Shown here: positions 63,729 through 64,000 of the stretch, piece by piece
How the letters are laid out: each line of letters begins with the position of its first letter
Position numbering within the stretch: the first letter of the stretch is position 1
Notes under the pieces: model-generated
Seen by the model: only the letters and a program-made list of their open reading frames with translations
What the model was told of the DNA's origin: nothing
The model's database searches: none
DNA from: UBA2330 sp049293015
GTDB taxonomy: Bacteria > Bacteroidota > Ignavibacteria > Tepidaquicellales > Tepidaquicellaceae
NCBI GenBank assembly: GCA_049293015.1
Contig: JBATSB010000141.1
Location: 7,327 to 71,326 of the forward strand
Direction of reading: 5' to 3'
Length of the DNA: 64,000 nt
Made by a program: the position numbers and the translations under genes

Positions 63729-64000
63729 ATTAATTATATTAACTTTGGGGTGAAAGTCTAAAGAGAGTTTATAAATTTTTTCCTATCTGTCAAATCTATA
63801 AGGATCTCAAATAATCATTCCTTGTTTTAAAAAAGTAAATATTATACCTTAAAACTGTAAAATTTAATAATAGTAAACTGAAGTTACGCAAAACTAGAAT
63901 TCGTTTATTTTTAAATTCCATTTTAAGTTATTTTGAATTACACAATCAAAGAGTATAAATCTGATCTTGTAAATTGTAGAAATATTTTTTTTAATTCTAA

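Noticed and set aside
63729..64000. Start of another gene at the right edge
   Set aside because: No frame of protein-like quality is visible on either strand; the stretch is AT-rich and probably a promoter region.

Overview
The window looks like a piece of chromosome from an AT-rich, Gram-negative bacterium of the Bacteroidota/Chlorobi/Ignavibacteria side of the tree, with Ignavibacteria the best guess. The evidence is: two secreted proteins ending in type IX secretion sorting domains with the YPNPFNP signature typical of Ignavibacteria; a BamA/Omp85 barrel protein and many Bacteroidota-style lipoproteins; a TAnnTTTG-type -7 box upstream of the tRNA; few clear Shine-Dalgarno sites; and frequent TTG start codons. 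No phage, plasmid, CRISPR or large island is visible. Most of the window is ordinary core and envelope metabolism.

Layout. 1-7.2 kb: the 3' part of an NtrY-like sensor kinase, an Ig-like lipoprotein, then holB and a BamA/TamA-like barrel gene on the minus strand, and a small DUF2795 gene with a clear terminator. 7.3-14.7 kb: an Opp-type peptide importer (two permeases and two near-duplicate binding lipoproteins) with hprK and hpf between the two binding-protein genes; no ATPase gene is present. 14.8-16.3 kb: three small membrane proteins (DUF2085, unknown, DUF2752). 16.3-24.3 kb: a PHP-domain protein, purF, a proline aminopeptidase, a haloperoxidase/PAP2-like lipoprotein, a short-chain dehydrogenase, and a REP-associated tyrosine transposase (RAYT) bracketed by two matching 27-bp palindromes. 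24.5-36.4 kb: a UvrD/PcrA helicase, a heptanucleotide repeat array, an EVE protein, an exported HMA protein, a TPR protein, an acetyltransferase, a hydrolase, a cation/proton antiporter, a type IX secreted beta-propeller and a lipoprotein. 36.4-43.2 kb, mostly minus strand: a GT-C glycosyltransferase, CpcT-like protein, purE, a SpoIIE-type phosphatase, a YggX-like protein, a 5'-nucleotidase and tRNA-Pro(CGG). 43.4-48.2 kb: a hicAB module whose toxin gene carries an in-frame stop, an outer-membrane-like protein, a metallo-beta-lactamase-fold lipoprotein and a second type IX secreted propeller. 48.4-54.6 kb: a Czc-type divalent-metal efflux operon led by a small cysteine-rich DUF6660 protein. 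55.3-63.7 kb: a penicillin-acylase-family protein, rsmA, a lipoprotein, then the minus-strand run aldo/keto reductase - unknown membrane protein - tadA.

The most unusual content is intergenic. Five gaps carry members of a structured repeat family with arms like GCTGTTGGTG...CAAAAAGTTT in inverted orientation. Two of them (near 54.7-55.2 and 60.1-60.6 kb) also carry a second module: a 144-bp near-palindrome that is almost identical between the copies, followed by a hairpin whose two arms differ between copies in a matched, pair-preserving way. A separate dispersed AT-rich repeat (AATTTGTAATTCGTAATT-like) occurs in several gaps and appears to have entered a coding sequence, adding residues to a type IX sorting domain. 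These observations, the RAYT with its palindromes and the broken hicA are the items most worth following up.
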